Position numbers and translations under genes: made by a program. Positions 47,122 to 56,747 of a stretch of 64,000 bases of DNA are shown one piece after another. The stretch lies in the NCBI RefSeq assembly GCF_900312995.1, contig NZ_ONZI01000004.1:1-64000 (forward strand). The letters run 5' to 3'. Within the stretch, counting starts at the first letter, position 1; every line of letters begins with the position of its first letter. The notes under the pieces are model-generated. The model did not search any database, had not been told where the DNA came from, and saw only the letters and a list, made by a program, of their open reading frames with translations. The stretch is from Kushneria phyllosphaerae (lineage in GTDB: Bacteria; Pseudomonadota; Gammaproteobacteria; Pseudomonadales; Halomonadaceae).

Positions 47122-49845
47122 ATGCAACACGTTTCTTCTTCTGACCCTGAAGGTGTCTCTTCAGGGGAGGCCCCCACTAACGATCATGCGCTGGAAGACA
47201 ATGTGCTTCATGCCTCCCTGCGTGAGCATGTGCGTCTGCTCGGCGACAGTCTGGGACATACCATTGCCGACGATCTGGGCACCGAGTTTGTCGACCAGAT
47301 CGAGAAGATTCGGGCACTGGCCAAAAAGGGTCGCAAGGACGCCGGTGCGCGTGCCGAGCTGATCGACTATCTGCGAGCCCTGCCCGAGGAGCGCATGCTG
47401 CCGGTCACGCGCGCCTTTAACCAGTTTCTGAACCTGGCCAACCTGGCCGAACAGCACTATCGCGGCCGCTTTCGGCGGGTCGAGGACTATCGCCCGGGCA
47501 CGCAGCCAAGCCTGGACGAGCTGCTCGAGCGTCTGACTCAAGCCGGGCATGACGGTGAGGCGCTGCTTGAGCGGATCGCCTCAATGCGTATTGAGCTTGT
47601 GATGACGGCGCATCCGACCGAAGTCGTCAGGCGGACCCTGATTCGCAAGTACGATGCCATCGAGACCTGCCTGCGGGAAATCAATGGCAGTGAAGAGTAT
47701 CCCGAACGTGTGGATCAATTGCAGGGCCGATTGAACGAGCTGGTCAGTCAGGCCTGGCACACCAGCGAAATTCGCGCCGAGCGCCCAACGCCGGTCGATG
47801 AGGCGCGCTGGGGGCTGGCGGTCATTGAACAGTCGCTGTGGCAGGCCGTGCCGGCCTTTTATCGCGAGCTGGATCAGCTACTGCTGACGCGCGTCGGCCG
47901 CCGTTTGCCGCTGGAGGCTGCTCCCATTCGGTTTGCATCATGGATGGGCGGTGACCGTGACGGCAATCCCAATGTGACGTCAGCCGTGACGCGTGAAGTG
48001 CTGCTGCTCGAGCGTCACCGCGCGGCGGAAAGCTTTCGGCGCGACGTTCAGCAACTGCGCCTTGAGCTTTCAATGTGGAAGGCTACGCCCGAGCTGATCG
48101 AGCTGGCGGGCGGTCCCTGTCCCGAGCCCTATCGGAAGGTACTCAGCGATCTGGAGCAGCGGCTGGCGGCGACCCGTGACAAGGCCCAGATGATCTGGGA
48201 AGGGCACGGCTGGAGTGGCGAGCGTCCCACGGTGGATACCCGTGAAGCGCTGCAGGCGCCGCTGGAAGCCTGCTATCACTCGCTGATGGCCTGTGGCCTT
48301 GATGTGATTGCCAACGGGGCGCTGCTGGATACCCTGCGCCGGGTTGCCTGCTTTGGCACCACCATGACGCGCCTGGATATCCGCCAGGAGTCCACGCGTC
48401 ACACGCAGGTCTTCGAAGAGCTGACCCAATACCTGGGGTTGGGCAACTACGCTGACTGGGATGAGCCGGCCCGACGCAAATTCCTGCTCGATGAGCTGAA
48501 CTCGCCGCGCCCGCTGATTCCTGCGCAGTGGCCTTGCTCGGCCGATGTGCGCGAGGTGCTCGATACCTTTGAGGTCATCGGCTCGGAGTACAGCGAGGCA
48601 CTGGGTTCCTACGTGATCTCCATGGCCGGTCAGGCCAGTGACGTGCTCGCGGTGGCACTGCTCATGAAGGCAGTGGGTGGTCGGGTCAGCCTGCCTATCT
48701 CGCCGCTTTTTGAAACGCTTGACGATCTTGATCGTGCCGGCCATGTCATCAACGACCTGCTGGCCATGTCTGAGTATCGTGCGCTGATCGATGCCCGCCA
48801 GGAAGTCATGATCGGCTACTCGGATTCGGCCAAGGATGCCGGGCAGCTGGCGGCGGCCTGGGCGCAGTATCGTGCTCAGGAGCGACTGGTCAAGGTGTGT
48901 CACGAGCACGGCGTCACACTGACGCTCTTTCACGGTCGTGGGGGCACGGTCGGCCGTGGGGGCGGTCCGGCACATGCCGCCATTCTCTCCCAGCCACCCG
49001 GCTCGGTGCAGGGAAGCCTGCGGGTCACCGAACAGGGCGAGATGATTCGCTTCAAGTTTGGCCAGCCCCGAATCGCGGTGCGCTCCATGGAGATCTATCT
49101 CAGTGCGGTGCTGGAAGCGACCCTGCTGCCGCCGATCGAGCCAAAGCAGGCGTGGCGTGAAGAGATGGATCATCTGGCCAGCCGCGCCCACCAGGTGTAC
49201 TCGGGCATCGTGCGGGAAGATCCGGCCTTTGTGCCCTATTTCCGGGCCGTGACACCGGAGACGGCGCTTTCCGGCCTGCCGCTGGGCTCTCGACCGGCCA
49301 AGCGTCGTGCCTCTGGCGGTGTTGAAACGCTCAGAGCCATTCCATGGATCTTTGCCTGGACGCAGACACGGCTGATGCTGCCGGCCTGGCTGGGCAGTGA
49401 TGCGGCCTTTGCCGAGCGCAGTGACAGCGAGGAGGGCATGGCGCGCCTGCGTGAAATGATGAACGAGTGGCCTTTCTTTGGCACATTTCTGGACATGCTT
49501 GAAATGCTGCTGGCCAAGGCCGATGCCGAAATCAATGCCTACTATGAGGAACGTCTGATCGATGATGACGGTTCCCGCGCTTTGGGCACTTCACTGCGAG
49601 CGCGCCTCGAGGGGCTTGAAAGGACGCTTTTACGTATCCGAGAGCAGGAACATCTGCTGGAGCATGCGCCGATGATCCGTCAGGCCGTGGACGTACGAAA
49701 TCCCTATATTGATCCGCTGCACGGTTTGCAAGCCGAACTCCTGTACCGAAGCCGGGAGCATGAGGGCAATATGTCGCCGGATCTGCAGCGGGCCCTGATG
49801 GTCACCATGGCCGGCATTTCGGCAGGGCTTCGCAATACCGGTTAA
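47122..49845 (+). CDS. ppc: Phosphoenolpyruvate carboxylase
   Basis: 907 residues. Adds bicarbonate to PEP to make oxaloacetate. H164 in MTAHPTEVVRRT, GYSDSAKDAG with K571, FHGRGGTVGRGGGP, and the C-terminal RNTG end are the catalytic and allosteric signatures. GGAG 6 bases before ATG 47122 decides the start; ATG 47101 and 47056 have no ribosome site. Aspartate and acetyl-CoA control is family knowledge. Confidence 0.97.
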   Translation: MQHVSSSDPEGVSSGEAPTNDHALEDNVLHASLREHVRLLGDSLGHTIADDLGTEFVDQIEKIRALAKKGRKDAGARAELIDYLRALPEERMLPVTRAFNQFLNLANLAEQHYRGRFRRVEDYRPGTQPSLDELLERLTQAGHDGEALLERIASMRIELVMTAHPTEVVRRTLIRKYDAIETCLREINGSEEYPERVDQLQGRLNELVSQAWHTSEIRAERPTPVDEARWGLAVIEQSLWQAVPAFYRELDQLLLTRVGRRLPLEAAPIRFASWMGGDRDGNPNVTSAVTREVLLLERHRAAESFRRDVQQLRLELSMWKATPELIELAGGPCPEPYRKVLSDLEQRLAATRDKAQMIWEGHGWSGERPTVDTREALQAPLEACYHSLMACGLDVIANGALLDTLRRVACFGTTMTRLDIRQESTRHTQVFEELTQYLGLGNYADWDEPARRKFLLDELNSPRPLIPAQWPCSADVREVLDTFEVIGSEYSEALGSYVISMAGQASDVLAVALLMKAVGGRVSLPISPLFETLDDLDRAGHVINDLLAMSEYRALIDARQEVMIGYSDSAKDAGQLAAAWAQYRAQERLVKVCHEHGVTLTLFHGRGGTVGRGGGPAHAAILSQPPGSVQGSLRVTEQGEMIRFKFGQPRIAVRSMEIYLSAVLEATLLPPIEPKQAWREEMDHLASRAHQVYSGIVREDPAFVPYFRAVTPETALSGLPLGSRPAKRRASGGVETLRAIPWIFAWTQTRLMLPAWLGSDAAFAERSDSEEGMARLREMMNEWPFFGTFLDMLEMLLAKADAEINAYYEERLIDDDGSRALGTSLRARLEGLERTLLRIREQEHLLEHAPMIRQAVDVRNPYIDPLHGLQAELLYRSREHEGNMSPDLQRALMVTMAGISAGLRNTG

Positions 49846-49900
49846 GCATTGCTGCAGGGTCAATGACACGAAGCGTGAATAAAGAATTGTGTTGTTGACC

Positions 49901-49969
49901 TTGAAAAGCCGGCGTTGGCACCTAATGTCTTATAGGACGTGCACAGGGGTGGCCCGCCATTTCCTGTGC
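49901..49969 (+). promoter_or_regulatory. Candidate sodA promoter and leader hairpin
   Basis: TTGAAA (49901-49906), 16 bases, TAATGT (49923-49928). Downstream GCACAGG (49941-49947) pairs with CCTGTGC (49963-49969). The leader before ATG 50051 would be near 115 bases. No Fur box seen. Confidence 0.4.
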
Positions 49970-50050
49970 CCTCAACTTGATGATGATTGCAGACAGGTAC
50001 ATGCAGTCATCAGTTTAAACCCGCTCAGCGAGCGAACAAGGAGTTTGACC

Positions 50051-50683
50051 ATGGCTTATAAGCTTCCCGAACTGCCCTATGCATTTGATGCACTCGAGCC
50101 CCATATCGATGCGCAGACGATGGAAATTCACCATGGCAAGCATCACAACACCTATGTGACCAATGCAAACGCTGCGCTGGAAAAGATTCCTGAAGATCTG
50201 GCAGGACTCGAAGCGCCCGAGCTGCTCAAGCAGCTGGATCGCGTCCCGGAAGAGCAGCGCACCGCCCTTCGCAACAACGCCGGTGGCCATGCCAACCATT
50301 CACTGTTCTGGGAAATCCTGACGCCCAACGCGCAGGGCCTGAAGGAATTCCCGACGCTGATGAATGACATCGAAAAGACCTTCGGCAGCGTCGAAGCCTT
50401 TGCAGAGAAGTTTGAAACGGCTGCCAAGGGCCGCTTCGGCTCCGGCTGGGCATGGCTGGTGGTTAAAAATGGCAAGCTGGAAATCGTTTCCACTGCCAAC
50501 CAGGACAGCCCGCTGGCCTCTGCCACTTACGGCGGCCATGATGCCACGCCGATTCTGGGTGTAGACGTGTGGGAGCATGCCTACTATCTGAACTACCAGA
50601 ACCGTCGTCCTGACTATCTCAAGGCGTTCTGGAATGTCGTGAACTGGGCAGAAGTCGAAAAGCGCTACAACGCTGCGAAGTAA
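50051..50683 (+). CDS. sodA: Superoxide dismutase, manganese type
   Basis: 210 residues. Converts superoxide to hydrogen peroxide and oxygen in the cytoplasm. Metal ligands are H27, H83, D172 and H176. The [13 protein letters not shown] block, the [15 protein letters not shown] region and its overall match to E. coli SodA point to manganese rather than iron (SodB). Metal use can still vary. AAGGAG 8 bases before ATG 50051 sets the start. Confidence 0.92.
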   Translation: MAYKLPELPYAFDALEPHIDAQTMEIHHGKHHNTYVTNANAALEKIPEDLAGLEAPELLKQLDRVPEEQRTALRNNAGGHANHSLFWEILTPNAQGLKEFPTLMNDIEKTFGSVEAFAEKFETAAKGRFGSGWAWLVVKNGKLEIVSTANQDSPLASATYGGHDATPILGVDVWEHAYYLNYQNRRPDYLKAFWNVVNWAEVEKRYNAAK

Positions 50684-50716
50684 GCACATGTTGCGCTGAC
50701 AGACCCGTCTGTCTGC

Positions 50717-50751
50717 AACCCGCCCTGGCCATCGCCAGGGCGGGTTTTTTT
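50717..50751 (+). terminator. Strong intrinsic terminator after sodA
   Basis: A 13-bp stem (50717-50729 with 50734-50746), CATC loop, then T-run to 50751. Confidence 0.93.
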
Positions 50752-50783
50752 ATGGGGCACTCATTGGATGGGGCACTCATTGA
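50752..50783 (+). repeat. 16-bp tandem duplication after the sodA terminator
   Basis: ATGGGGCACTCATTGG (50752-50767) is repeated as ATGGGGCACTCATTGA (50768-50783), 15 of 16 identical. It follows the T-run directly. Confidence 0.9.
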
Positions 50784-50828
50784 TGACGTGACAGACCAGG
50801 CGTGATCCGACTTGTCCTGTACCGGTCG

Positions 50829-52781
50829 TTACTGTTTGGTACGACCTTTTGAAGTGCTTCGTCCAGTGCTTTTACGGGCGGTTGACGTCGAACGCCGCGC
50901 ACTCTTTTTGCGGCGCGCCGGCGCTTTTTGTTGGCCATTCGAGGCGGGCTGCTCACCTCCGGCCTGCTGCATGGCCTGACCAAGGCGTGCGGCATCGACG
51001 GCACTGACCAGCGTTTTGAGTTCGGCGGCCATGTCATCAAGAAAGGAGGTCAGCGTATCGCTGCCTTCTCGCACGCGTGACAGGCGCTGCTCCCAGAGCG
51101 CCGTTCGCTCGGGCCCGGAGAGACTTTCGGGCAGGGCATCGATCAGGCCACGACCGCGTTGGGTCGCGCGAATGGCGCCTGACTGGCGGTAAACATACTC
51201 ACGGGTCAACAGCGTCTCTATCATGCTGGCCCGCGTGGCCTCTGTCCCCAGTCCGTCCGTTTCCTTGAGCGTTGCCCGTACCGTGTCATCGGTCACATAG
51301 CGTGCCACATGCGTCATGGCATTGATCAGGCTGGCATCGGTAAAGGATTCTGGCGGCCGCGTCTGGCGCGTTTGGACCTCGCACTGTGTGACCCGAGCGT
51401 TATCGCCCTGCGTCATGGCCGGCAGGGTGGCATCGTCATCGGGCGTATTAAAAAGCGCGCGCCAGCCGACCTGAAGAATTTCGCGGCCCTTCGTCATGAA
51501 GGGTTCCTCAAGGGCTTCCAGCGTGACGCGGGTATCCCGGTATTCAAAGGGGGGATAGAACTGGACCAGCACGTTGCGTACCACCAGCATATAAACGTTT
51601 TGCTCCTCTCGGCTCAGGGTCTGCCAGTTCGGCGTCTGTCCGGTCGGTGCAATGGCGTGGTGGGCGCCGATCTGCTTGTCGTTGAAGGCACGTGATACGC
51701 GCGTGGTGTCAATGCCTGCATGCCACTGCCTGAGGGTGTCCTCGCCCTGGCAGGCCCTTTGCAGCGTGGCATCGATGCCCTTGAGATAGTCTCGTGGCAG
51801 GTAACGACAGTCCGAGCGCGGGTAGGTAATCAGACGGTGCCTTTCATACAGACGCTGGGCACAGTCGAGCACTGACTGCGCCGACATTTTATAGCGTCGC
51901 GCCGCATCAATCTGAAGCGTTGAGAGCGAGTAGGGCAGTGGCGCGCTTTGACGCTGATGCTTTTGTTCAACGCTTTTGATGATGGCGGGCTGGTCGGGCA
52001 GTTTCGCTGCCAGGGCCCGAGCGGGTGCCGCATCCAGAAGACGGCCTTGATCATCAAGTCGATGCTGCTCGCCCGGCTGCCACCAGGCGCGGACAGTGCC
52101 ATTGCGCGTGACAAAATCGGCCCATAGCGGATAGAAGTCGACCGGCTGAAACTTCTCGATGGTTCTGTCACGGCGCACGATCAGGCCGAGCAGCGGTGTC
52201 TGTACCCGCCCGATGGAGAGCACGCCCTTGATGCCGGCCTGCTGGCCGGTCACCGTCCATGCCCGGGTCAGGTTGATGCCATATAGCCAGTCGGCCCGGG
52301 AGCGGGTCAGAGCGGCCTGATAGAGCGGCTGAAAACGCGCATTGTCCTCGAGTGCCTGCCAGGCCCGCTTCACGGCGGGCGTATTCATGTCGCTGATCAA
52401 AAGGCGCTCGACCGGTCCCTTCCAGCCCAGATACTCAATGGTTTCCTGCACGAGCAGCTGGCCTTCACGGTCGGGGTCGCCGGCGTGGACAACCCGGTCT
52501 GCCGACTTGATCAGGCGGCGCAGGATGGCCAGTTGTCCCCGGGCCTTTGGTCGAGGGGTCAGCTTCCACTTCGAGGGGATAATGGGCAGATCATCCAGTC
52601 GCCAGCGCTTCAGTCGCTCATCGTAGGCTTCCGGTGCGGCTTGTTCGAGTAGATGGCCAAAGCACCAGCTGACCGTGATGTCGGCGCTGCTCAAGGCGCC
52701 TTCCGATTGACTGAAGCGCCCAGGAAGCGCCGAGGCGATGGCGCGACCCAGCGAGGGTTTTTCGGCAATAATCAGTTGCAT
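50829..52781 (-). CDS. topB: DNA topoisomerase III
   Basis: 650-residue type IA topoisomerase. The TOPRIM domain starts MQLIIAEKPSLGRAIA with DPDREGQLLVQE; the nucleophile is Y320 in RLITYPRSDCRYLP; later GLGTEATRASMIETLL is typical. The tail after residue 615 is Lys/Arg/Ser/Thr-rich (RRKKSARRSTSTARKSTG), probably DNA binding. ATG 52781 is 4 bases past the stop of the upstream membrane-protein gene, so translation is probably coupled. Confidence 0.95.
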   Translation of the reverse strand: MQLIIAEKPSLGRAIASALPGRFSQSEGALSSADITVSWCFGHLLEQAAPEAYDERLKRWRLDDLPIIPSKWKLTPRPKARGQLAILRRLIKSADRVVHAGDPDREGQLLVQETIEYLGWKGPVERLLISDMNTPAVKRAWQALEDNARFQPLYQAALTRSRADWLYGINLTRAWTVTGQQAGIKGVLSIGRVQTPLLGLIVRRDRTIEKFQPVDFYPLWADFVTRNGTVRAWWQPGEQHRLDDQGRLLDAAPARALAAKLPDQPAIIKSVEQKHQRQSAPLPYSLSTLQIDAARRYKMSAQSVLDCAQRLYERHRLITYPRSDCRYLPRDYLKGIDATLQRACQGEDTLRQWHAGIDTTRVSRAFNDKQIGAHHAIAPTGQTPNWQTLSREEQNVYMLVVRNVLVQFYPPFEYRDTRVTLEALEEPFMTKGREILQVGWRALFNTPDDDATLPAMTQGDNARVTQCEVQTRQTRPPESFTDASLINAMTHVARYVTDDTVRATLKETDGLGTEATRASMIETLLTREYVYRQSGAIRATQRGRGLIDALPESLSGPERTALWEQRLSRVREGSDTLTSFLDDMAAELKTLVSAVDAARLGQAMQQAGGEQPASNGQQKAPARRKKSARRSTSTARKSTGRSTSKGRTKQ

Positions 52782-52785
52782 AATG

Positions 52786-54726
52786 TCAGTTCAATGCCCT
52801 TTTGGCCTTGATCAGTGCCCGGTACCAGCGCCTTGGTACGGTGCCAATGCCCGCAGGGCGCTGGCTGAGCAGGCTGATGTTGCGATGGGCGGTCTGGTCG
52901 ATGTTGGACAATATGTTCAGCGTTGAGGGACGCGCCCCGTACTGTCGGATCAGAAACTCGATCGCTTCGGGTTCAAGGGCTACCCGGTAATGGCGCACCA
53001 GAGCAATCGCCAGCGATTCGGCACTGCGAGACAGATCATCGTTGATCTCGTTGACCATGGCGGCCCCGAGGGCGGTTTTGGCCGCTGCCGACAGGTCTGG
53101 TTCAAGATGACCGAAATAGGCCGCGTTGGTGGCATTGATGGCCCGTTGAACTTCCGGGCGTGACAGATGGATGTACGGTTCAAGGGCCAGGGCGATCTCG
53201 ATGGCCAGATGCTTGGCCATGGCGATATGGCCGCTGGCGGAAGCCCCCTGCGGACCAGGGTCCTGCTGATGGTAACGTTCACGATCTGCGCGAGTGTTAT
53301 TGAGATAGCGCGCCAGCTGGCGGCAGACGCGTGCCTTTTCGCCATCGGTCAGTTCGATATGGTTTTCATGGATACGAAGCCCTCGCTTGCCCGGTCCAAC
53401 CTGCAGATGGGTAGCCTTGTCGTTCATCTGTTCAGTAATGGCTTCCCAGCGCTGCGAGTGACGAATGAGCGTGGCATGGCTGCGGGCGATCTGACCATAG
53501 TTTTCCTGCACACTGCGAAAGAGCTTCAGGGCATTGGTTAAAATTTCGGCACGCTCGCGCAGCTCCGGGCGCAGGTCGCTGCGGCCGTATTGCACGCCAC
53601 TGGCCAGATGCTCGATCTGTTCTGCAAGCGCATCCATGGCCTGGCGACAGCGGGCGGTGAGGGTCTCGGCGCGGAGGCCGGCGGCAGCGTCCTCGACCAG
53701 CGTGCCCGACTGCTCTGCAAGATACACGGTCAACGCCTTGAGGCGGGAAAGACCGGTCGCCTGCTGGATGCGATAACGAGAGCGGGTCTGTTCAAGGGCA
53801 TCGAGCGCTCGAGCCAGATGCCACCGCCCGCGGTACTCGAAGGTCAGCATGGGAATACGACGACCGCAGAGCAGCTCAAAGGCCAGAATGATCATTTCCT
53901 CGACGTCCTGCAGCGTCATGAGCAGCGCATTGTCCTGCTCGATGGCGGCCAGCACGCGTTCGATGAAGTTCTCATCACGCGCCACACCCTGGTGCAGATC
54001 CGGTGCACGTCCTGCAAAGCGGTCACGCAACAGGGAAATGGCCTCTGGTGCCACGTCGGCCAGTTCGTTGAGACGAGGGTCAATATGGTCACGATACAGG
54101 GCGACCAGATCCCGAATGCGGGATTGCATGCCGATACGGCGGTAAATGTCAATTTGTGCAATGCGTCGGGCGCTTTCCTCATCATCAAGCAGTTCAAGCG
54201 CTGCAAGCTGGACGCCTTCGGGGGCCAGATCATGCTTGCGAAGCAGCATGGCAGCGGCCTCACGCCGGCGAGCGTCGCCTTCAAGGCTTTCTACGATCAG
54301 GTTGCGGGTGATCAGCACCAGTTCCGGGAGTGTATCGAGCACCTGAGACACCCGGGCTGCCGCACGTTCATGCTTGCGCCCTCGGGTCAGGTGGTGCGCG
54401 AAGTTGGCGATGATACCGGCAAGACCCGTGATCAGGGCATAGCTGATGAAAAACACGTAGTTTTCCATCGACGGGCCGCGACCATAGCCGAGTAGATACC
54501 CCACCCAGGCGCCCAGCAGCGTCACCGGGCCGCTGACCCACAGAATCTGCATGGCGCTGTTGGTCCAGGGGACCTTGTTCATCGCCTGCGTAATGCGGCG
54601 GATGCGGTCGCGTCCTTCGCGTTCAAGACGAACGCGGGGCTCATCGGGATTTGTGCGTCGGCGAAGCAGTAAACGGGCTGAAAACAAGCGGGTATTTCCG
54701 AAACTGAAGTGGGCGTCGTGACGCAA
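52786..54726 (-). CDS. Unrecognised 646-residue two-helix membrane protein coupled to topB
   Basis: I do not recognise this family. A basic N-terminus (RLLLRRRTNPDEPRVRLE) precedes two likely membrane helices at about 58-80 (MQILWVSGPVTLLGAWVGYL) and 90-110 (YVFFISYALITGLAGIIANF). The remaining 535 residues are mostly helical and charged, with no enzyme motif that I can see. The start is uncertain: TTG 54726 has a weak ribosome site, and ATG 54582 (MNKVPWTNSAM) would keep both helices. It overlaps nothing upstream but ends 4 bases before topB. Confidence 0.75.
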   Translation of the reverse strand: MRHDAHFSFGNTRLFSARLLLRRRTNPDEPRVRLEREGRDRIRRITQAMNKVPWTNSAMQILWVSGPVTLLGAWVGYLLGYGRGPSMENYVFFISYALITGLAGIIANFAHHLTRGRKHERAAARVSQVLDTLPELVLITRNLIVESLEGDARRREAAAMLLRKHDLAPEGVQLAALELLDDEESARRIAQIDIYRRIGMQSRIRDLVALYRDHIDPRLNELADVAPEAISLLRDRFAGRAPDLHQGVARDENFIERVLAAIEQDNALLMTLQDVEEMIILAFELLCGRRIPMLTFEYRGRWHLARALDALEQTRSRYRIQQATGLSRLKALTVYLAEQSGTLVEDAAAGLRAETLTARCRQAMDALAEQIEHLASGVQYGRSDLRPELRERAEILTNALKLFRSVQENYGQIARSHATLIRHSQRWEAITEQMNDKATHLQVGPGKRGLRIHENHIELTDGEKARVCRQLARYLNNTRADRERYHQQDPGPQGASASGHIAMAKHLAIEIALALEPYIHLSRPEVQRAINATNAAYFGHLEPDLSAAAKTALGAAMVNEINDDLSRSAESLAIALVRHYRVALEPEAIEFLIRQYGARPSTLNILSNIDQTAHRNISLLSQRPAGIGTVPRRWYRALIKAKRALN

Positions 54727-54861
54727 GGGCTGCTTTTAAAACATGCATGGAAGGTCTGACTGACCCCCGGCGGGTGGTCAGTGAGGCAAACATGGTGGCG
54801 TTATCATGAGACGCAGGCAGTCAGCGTGATAGCATAAGCGTGATCATAGTGGAGGAACAAT

Positions 54862-56694
54862 ATGCTGGCAGCCTGGGTGGATCAACTCCTTGGGTTTTCG
54901 ACGGGAGCACTTGAAGCCATACGTCGTGAAGAGCGCTATCCCTCACTAATGGGCTGGGCAAGAAAGGAAGGGGTGGAGCTGCTTGGTGGAGATGTGGCCC
55001 TGGCGCAGGCACTGGCCCCGGTGCTCTGGAACCAGATGCCCCTGCAGCGCCTTGGTTATCACATCGAGACGCTGGCGGTTCCATCACCTCAGGAACCCTG
55101 CTGGTGTGACTCCGGCAAACGATATGCCGACTGCTGTGATGGGGTCATGCTGCCGGGACAGGTCCCTCCGCATCTCATGTGGATGCTGTTGCTTCAGCGC
55201 CTTCGCGGCAAGGCGCTGAATGAGGCGCTGGCCTCCGATCATGTGCCGGCTCAGGCCCTGCTTGAGGCCGGTATCGTCAGTGCCGAGGGCGGACAGCTTG
55301 GGCGGGCACAAACCATCCTGGAGACGCTTTTTAATAACGCCGATTGGGAGGGGTTGCCGCTCGAAAGCGAACCGGCCTTTGAGCTTTTAAGCGATGTTTA
55401 TCAGGAGCGCGGCTTTACGCGTAAAAAGGCGGCCCTGATGGACAGTGCCGTCGAATACGGCCCGGGATTTCTTCGTGGAGCAGCGTTGAAGCGGTTGTGT
55501 CTGCGCTATCTGGACAGCGACGATCTGCCCAGTGCTCGCGAGACGTTCATACGTACCCTGGAAACCATGCCCAACGAGCCGGCGCTTGCCTATCTCGAAA
55601 GCATGCTGCTGTTGCATGAGGGGCTGCCCGAGCAGGCGCGCGCGCGCGCTGATTTCTGGCGCCGTCGGTTACTGAATCGCAGTGACCTTGATGAGGATCA
55701 GCAGGCCTTTCTGGAACAGCTCGCCGAAGACCCTGAAGCCACCCTTGCCGAGCAGATGATTTACGCTGACGAGGAGCTTGCCGAGCCGCTGGAGACGCTG
55801 ACCCGGCTGTTACAGGAGTTTACCGATGGCCCACGTCTGTCGCTTTTGATCAATGCCGACGGACGGCTCGAGTATCAGCAGGACGATCTGGATCATGCCC
55901 GCTATGGGATGTGGCAGCAGCACTTTACGAGCGAAAATGAAGAAGCGCCCGGCAGTGGACTTCAGGGCGATCCCTGGCATGATGGCAGGCCCTGGCTTGA
56001 TGCGCTGTGTCTTCACCCGGAGTGGCTGTCGACCCCGGCCATCCTTCAGGAGCTTGCCATGGCGCTGGCCGGACGTTTTGGCAACCTGCCGTGGATGTTT
56101 CAGTCCATTTTCTCACCGTTGGCGCAGCGCTTCGAAAAATGGCTCGTCGCGGTTGAACTGGCTGAAAGCCCTTTTGTCTGGGGGGACGGTGATAACCATG
56201 TCCTGTTCCGGCTTGGGCTCGGGTTGATCATCGGCATGGAGCGCGGCGCTCGTGAGCAGTCACGACAGCTGGCTGAGCGTCTGATTCGCCTGGATGGTGA
56301 GGACAGCATGGGGCTACGGGAGCTGCTGCTGGAGCAGCTTCTAAGCGATGATCAGAATCTGCGAGCACTGACGCTTATCGAGGAGATCGAGCGCACCTGC
56401 GACGATGACGAGCCCTGGCTGGGATTGCTGCTGGGAAAGGCGCTGGCGCTGTACCGACTGGCGCGGCTTGAAGAAGCGCGCCATGCCTTGATGATGGTTG
56501 ATCAGGCCAACCCCTGGATGCTCAAACTGCTGGTTCGCGATAATCCCAGGCGAGAGCCCGTCACCGGTAACTCCCCGGCCCCGGGATCACGGGCTGAAGC
56601 ATGGCAGTACCGTGTCCTTATGCGGCCTCACTGGGTCGCGACGCAGGGCGCGCTGCGCTGGGTGGATGCCAGACTAAAAACGAGCGTTGAATAA
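54862..56694 (+). CDS. SEC-C motif protein with TPR-like repeats
   Basis: 610 residues. A zinc-binding SEC-C motif lies at 79-92 (PCWCDSGKRYADCC; C80, C82, C91, C92), usually involved in protein or SecA-type contacts. The rest is alpha-helical, with tetratricopeptide-like stretches near 120-260 and 480-560. GGAGGAAC before ATG 54862 is a good ribosome site. Function unknown; an adaptor or chaperone role is inferred only. The gene diverges from the membrane-protein/topB operon. Confidence 0.75.
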   Translation: MLAAWVDQLLGFSTGALEAIRREERYPSLMGWARKEGVELLGGDVALAQALAPVLWNQMPLQRLGYHIETLAVPSPQEPCWCDSGKRYADCCDGVMLPGQVPPHLMWMLLLQRLRGKALNEALASDHVPAQALLEAGIVSAEGGQLGRAQTILETLFNNADWEGLPLESEPAFELLSDVYQERGFTRKKAALMDSAVEYGPGFLRGAALKRLCLRYLDSDDLPSARETFIRTLETMPNEPALAYLESMLLLHEGLPEQARARADFWRRRLLNRSDLDEDQQAFLEQLAEDPEATLAEQMIYADEELAEPLETLTRLLQEFTDGPRLSLLINADGRLEYQQDDLDHARYGMWQQHFTSENEEAPGSGLQGDPWHDGRPWLDALCLHPEWLSTPAILQELAMALAGRFGNLPWMFQSIFSPLAQRFEKWLVAVELAESPFVWGDGDNHVLFRLGLGLIIGMERGAREQSRQLAERLIRLDGEDSMGLRELLLEQLLSDDQNLRALTLIEEIERTCDDDEPWLGLLLGKALALYRLARLEEARHALMMVDQANPWMLKLLVRDNPRREPVTGNSPAPGSRAEAWQYRVLMRPHWVATQGALRWVDARLKTSVE

Positions 56695-56709
56695 CGAGCG
56701 CTAAGTAAC
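56682..56709 (+). repeat. Imperfect 14-bp tandem duplication at the SEC-C gene end
   Basis: GAGCGTTGAATAAC (56682-56695) and GAGCGCTAAGTAAC (56696-56709), 11 of 14 identical, all differences transitions. The first copy contains the gene's last codons and stop. Confidence 0.6.
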
Positions 56710-56731
56710 GCCATGGCGGCCATGGCGTTAC
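56705..56731. terminator. Perfect 13-bp inverted repeat between converging genes
   Basis: GTAACGCCATGGC (56705-56717), one centre base, then its exact complement (56719-56731). Stable hairpin with no T-run; terminator or 3'-end stabiliser for the SEC-C gene and mltA. Confidence 0.55.
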
Positions 56732-56747
56732 CTGTCCGCGCTGGTGT

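Noticed and set aside
48070..49191. 373-residue minus-strand frame
   Set aside because: Antisense to ppc, whose catalytic motifs are all in the other frame.
53590..54495. 301-residue plus-strand frame within the unknown membrane-protein gene
   Set aside because: The minus frame is longer, carries two plausible membrane helices and couples to topB. The plus frame has no ribosome site or domain.
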